Below are positions 61,962 through 64,000 of a stretch of 64,000 nucleotides of DNA, piece by piece. This DNA comes from Chloroflexota bacterium (lineage in GTDB: Bacteria; Chloroflexota; Anaerolineae; Anaerolineales; UBA11579), in contig QWJF01000006.1 in NCBI GenBank assembly GCA_009391835.1, positions 1 to 64,000 on the forward strand, given 5' to 3'. The notes under the pieces are model-generated. The model had not been told where the DNA came from. It worked only from the letters and a program-made list of their open reading frames with translations, and did not search any database. Within the stretch, counting starts at the first letter, position 1, and the number at the start of each line of letters is the position of its first letter. The translations under genes and the position numbers were made by a program.

Positions 61962-63304
61962 TAGAGCGACCTTTCAGTATTCACTATCTTTGCCTGCTTT
62001 GATTTTTTGGGACTTATCAAATGCAAGAAGGACTCTAGCAGGCGCTGGCTGCTGCTTTGGTCGGTAACACCCAAGTAATGTTGCATATATTCGTGGCGAG
62101 CGGTCTCATCGTAAGGGATGTCCGCAAAGGTCTTGCTCGCAAGCCACTCAGGAGCCCGCCGCCAACTCACGGAGTTCACCACTCCGGGGAAATTGGTCGG
62201 GCTGGGATGCGCCTGATCAAAGGTAGCTGAGTAATAGCGGTTGAATTCCTCCACACGGTGGTCGGGCACTTTGGCTTTATCCACATAGGGGAGCGCCACG
62301 TTGAGCACGGGAACGCCGGCAACTACCGCCTCAGCCACAGCCAGGCTCATAGCCGTTATGCATAGATCGGCAGCGGCCATCAGTTGGTAGGTTGTGAAAG
62401 CCGGATAATAGACATCCTCACGCCCTTCCAAATACACATCGGCGGCCTCAACTAGATAATCAGGGTCATCGTGCTTGGCGCGCGACTTGACCACCAGCAA
62501 TGCGTCATTATGGTCGCAAAAGCGGCGCACACTGCGCACAAAATCCGCAAAGGTCGGCCCGGTCCAGATATCCCACAGGTGCGCCCATTTACCCTGGCGC
62601 AGCGCCTGGCGTGTGCGGCGCAGCTTGCTGGGCGTGCGCCACACGCCAAAACGCCACGGCGTGTCCGCAGTCACCACTGGCGCAACCAGCAGCACCATCT
62701 TCCTATCGGCGGGCAGGCCCAGCTCGCGGCGTGCATCCGAGAAATCGCCAAAGCGCTGCTGATCAAACACCGGCGAGCTGACCACTTCATACTTCTCGGC
62801 GCTGGCACGCTGGCGCACCAGCCGCTCGCCTCCATCCAGCTGCACGTCAAAATGCAAATCGGCGCCAAACTCGCTCATGTAATAAACCTTATCGAAGCGA
62901 TCCAAAAATTCAATCGGCCGCAGCGCGGTCTCAAAGAAGCTGGCCAACGAAACCACCTGGACGCCCAGCGCCTGGATCTCTTGGACCACATCCAGCCGAT
63001 CCTTTGCGCCCACATCGCCGTCCAGCGTAATCAATATTTCGGGATGAGCCGCTGCGCAGATCTGCACCAGCGTCTCCAGCGTGAACTCCACCAGTTCGGT
63101 GTGCGGCGAGGCAAAGGGCTCGAGCTCCCGCTTGGTCACCCGTTGCGACGCTTTGGTGCCGCGCGCCGCTTCCGGGCTGTAGAACAGCACCACGTGGTGG
63201 CCGTCGTCCAGCGCCTGCTGAATCACCGGTCCAAAATCCTTGAGGAAAGGCGCCCGCGGGATCACGAAGCCCAGACGCAGCGATGGGGTGGCAGCCGCGT
63301 TCAT
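61961..63304 (-). CDS. GT-B-like surface-carbohydrate transferase
   Basis: The 447-residue protein begins with LRLGFVIPRAPFLKDFGPV and shows GT-B features: LLVVKSRAKHDDPDYL in the second domain and a donor-side CITAMSLAVAEAVVAGVPVLNVALPY. It resembles CDP-glycerol-transferase-like or UDP-GlcNAc-2-epimerase-like folds but no specific family is certain. Its start shares ATGA with the UDP-GlcNAc 2-epimerase gene. The product may be an early step in chain assembly. Confidence 0.7.
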   Translation of the reverse strand: MNAAATPSLRLGFVIPRAPFLKDFGPVIQQALDDGHHVVLFYSPEAARGTKASQRVTKRELEPFASPHTELVEFTLETLVQICAAAHPEILITLDGDVGAKDRLDVVQEIQALGVQVVSLASFFETALRPIEFLDRFDKVYYMSEFGADLHFDVQLDGGERLVRQRASAEKYEVVSSPVFDQQRFGDFSDARRELGLPADRKMVLLVAPVVTADTPWRFGVWRTPSKLRRTRQALRQGKWAHLWDIWTGPTFADFVRSVRRFCDHNDALLVVKSRAKHDDPDYLVEAADVYLEGREDVYYPAFTTYQLMAAADLCITAMSLAVAEAVVAGVPVLNVALPYVDKAKVPDHRVEEFNRYYSATFDQAHPSPTNFPGVVNSVSWRRAPEWLASKTFADIPYDETARHEYMQHYLGVTDQSSSQRLLESFLHLISPKKSKQAKIVNTERSL

Positions 63305-64000
63305 TGTGCTTTCAGCACCTCAACGATGCGCCCTGCAGTCTGCCCATCCCACAGCGCGGGTGCCTTGCCCTCGCCCGGCGCCTGCTGCATGGCAGCTTCA
63401 AAGCCCTGAAGAATGCCCTGCTTGCTCGTCCCCACCAACTGATTGGTGCCCTCACTAATCGTGATCGGCCGCTCGGTGTTCTCGCGCACCGTCAGGCAGG
63501 GCACACCCAGCACGGTGGTCTCTTCCTGGATGCCGCCCGAATCGGTCAGCACCACCCGGGCATGGCTCATCAGATTAAGGAATTCGAGGTATCCCAGTGG
63601 GTCAATCACTTGCACTCCGGCGGCTTCCAGCGGCTGCAGGAAGCCAAAGGCCTCGAGCTTGGCCCGCGTGCGCGGATGCACCGGGAATATAACCGGCAAC
63701 TCCTCGCCGATTTGCATCAGCGCGCCGAGCACATCATCCAAGTCTTCACGCGCGTCCACGTTGGACGGTCGATGCAACGTCACCAGCGCATAGCCCCTCG
63801 GTTCCACGCCCAGAAACGCTGGCTGATCCAGCGTTTCGGCTGTAGGCAGGAAACCCAGCAGGCTGTCCACCATGATGTTGCCCACCCGATGAATGCGCTC
63901 CACCGGAGTGCCTTCCTTCTTGAGATTTTCATCACCGTCCGGCGAAGGCGTAAACAGCAAATCGGAGAGCCGGTCGGTGAGCACCCGGTTGTGCTCTTCA
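63301..64000 (-). CDS. wecB: UDP-N-acetylglucosamine 2-epimerase (partial, N-terminus outside the window)
   Basis: The frame is open to the window edge (EEHNRVLTDRLSD at the edge), so the N-terminal part is missing; 233 residues are visible. They include VTLHRPSNVD, FPVHPRT, DSGGIQEETTVLGVPCLTVRENTERPI, all diagnostic of the non-hydrolysing WecB family. The enzyme interconverts UDP-GlcNAc and UDP-ManNAc, providing a ManNAc donor. A hydrolysing (NeuC-type) relative is less likely given the motifs, but cannot be fully excluded from the fragment. Confidence 0.93.
   Translation of the reverse strand, partial: EEHNRVLTDRLSDLLFTPSPDGDENLKKEGTPVERIHRVGNIMVDSLLGFLPTAETLDQPAFLGVEPRGYALVTLHRPSNVDAREDLDDVLGALMQIGEELPVIFPVHPRTRAKLEAFGFLQPLEAAGVQVIDPLGYLEFLNLMSHARVVLTDSGGIQEETTVLGVPCLTVRENTERPITISEGTNQLVGTSKQGILQGFEAAMQQAPGEGKAPALWDGQTAGRIVEVLKAQ

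Noticed and set aside
62471-63409. 312-residue open frame on the plus strand
   Set aside because: It lies antisense to the GT-B-like gene at 61961-63304, spans a gene junction and shows no recognisable domain.

Overview
The window is almost entirely one surface-glycan biosynthesis and export region: 58 protein genes, all but one on the minus strand, packed with 1-20 base overlaps or gaps. No rRNA, tRNA, CRISPR array, insertion sequence or phage gene was seen. Base composition is moderately GC-rich, except for AT-richer genes at about 54.0-56.1 kb and 59.1-61.4 kb. GTG and TTG starts are frequent. The gene content (ABC-type glycan export, many GT2/GT4/GT-C enzymes, a fused ATP sulfurylase/APS kinase) would suit an environmental bacterium, possibly Chloroflexota (Anaerolineae-like). 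That placement is an impression from protein style, not a proven assignment.

Layout in the direction of transcription (right to left). (1) 64.0-36.8 kb: a UDP-GlcNAc 2-epimerase (cut by the window edge), a run of GT2 and GT4 glycosyltransferases, two sulfotransferase-like proteins, a sulfatase-fold protein, three methyltransferases, a CDP-paratose-epimerase-like enzyme, a cupin and a DegT aminotransferase, ending in three large polytopic membrane proteins. (2) 36.8-29.7 kb: a winged-helix regulator behind a strong promoter with a palindrome at its start site, then an epimerase, GDP-fucose synthase, the Wzm/Wzt ABC exporter, a capsule-type transferase and a methyltransferase. (3) 28.07-29.70 kb: a lone plus-strand GT-C membrane protein. 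(4) 28.0-17.8 kb: PseB-type dehydratase, RmlD-like reductase, a first NeuB-type synthase, GT4, an SpsF-like cytidylyltransferase, GT2 and other transferases, a sulfotransferase and a Gfo/Idh oxidoreductase, closed by an intrinsic terminator. (5) 17.6-0.07 kb: PAPS synthetase, PtmA-like SDR, GT-C protein, CMP-nonulosonate synthetase fused to a KdsC-type phosphatase, NeuB fused to a second TIM barrel, a capsule-type transferase, then an unusual block (acyl carrier protein, class II aminoacyl-tRNA-synthetase-like ligase, GNAT, AAC(3)-type acetyltransferase, M28-like DUF4910 protein), two tandem sulfotransferases, GT2, another cytidylyltransferase and a hydroxyacid dehydrogenase, closed by a perfect 13-bp-stem terminator.

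How it may work together: nucleotide-sugar and nonulosonic-acid enzymes make activated sugars. Cytosolic GT2, GT4 and GT-B enzymes assemble a polymer. Methyl-, sulfo- and possibly aminoacyl groups decorate it, with PAPS made in the cluster. Wzm/Wzt exports it, and GT-C membrane enzymes may add lipid-linked residues outside. The most distinctive part is the carrier-protein/aminoacyl-ligase block at 4.6-8.6 kb, which suggests that an amino acid is activated on a dedicated carrier and attached to a sugar. That is inference from families and gene order.
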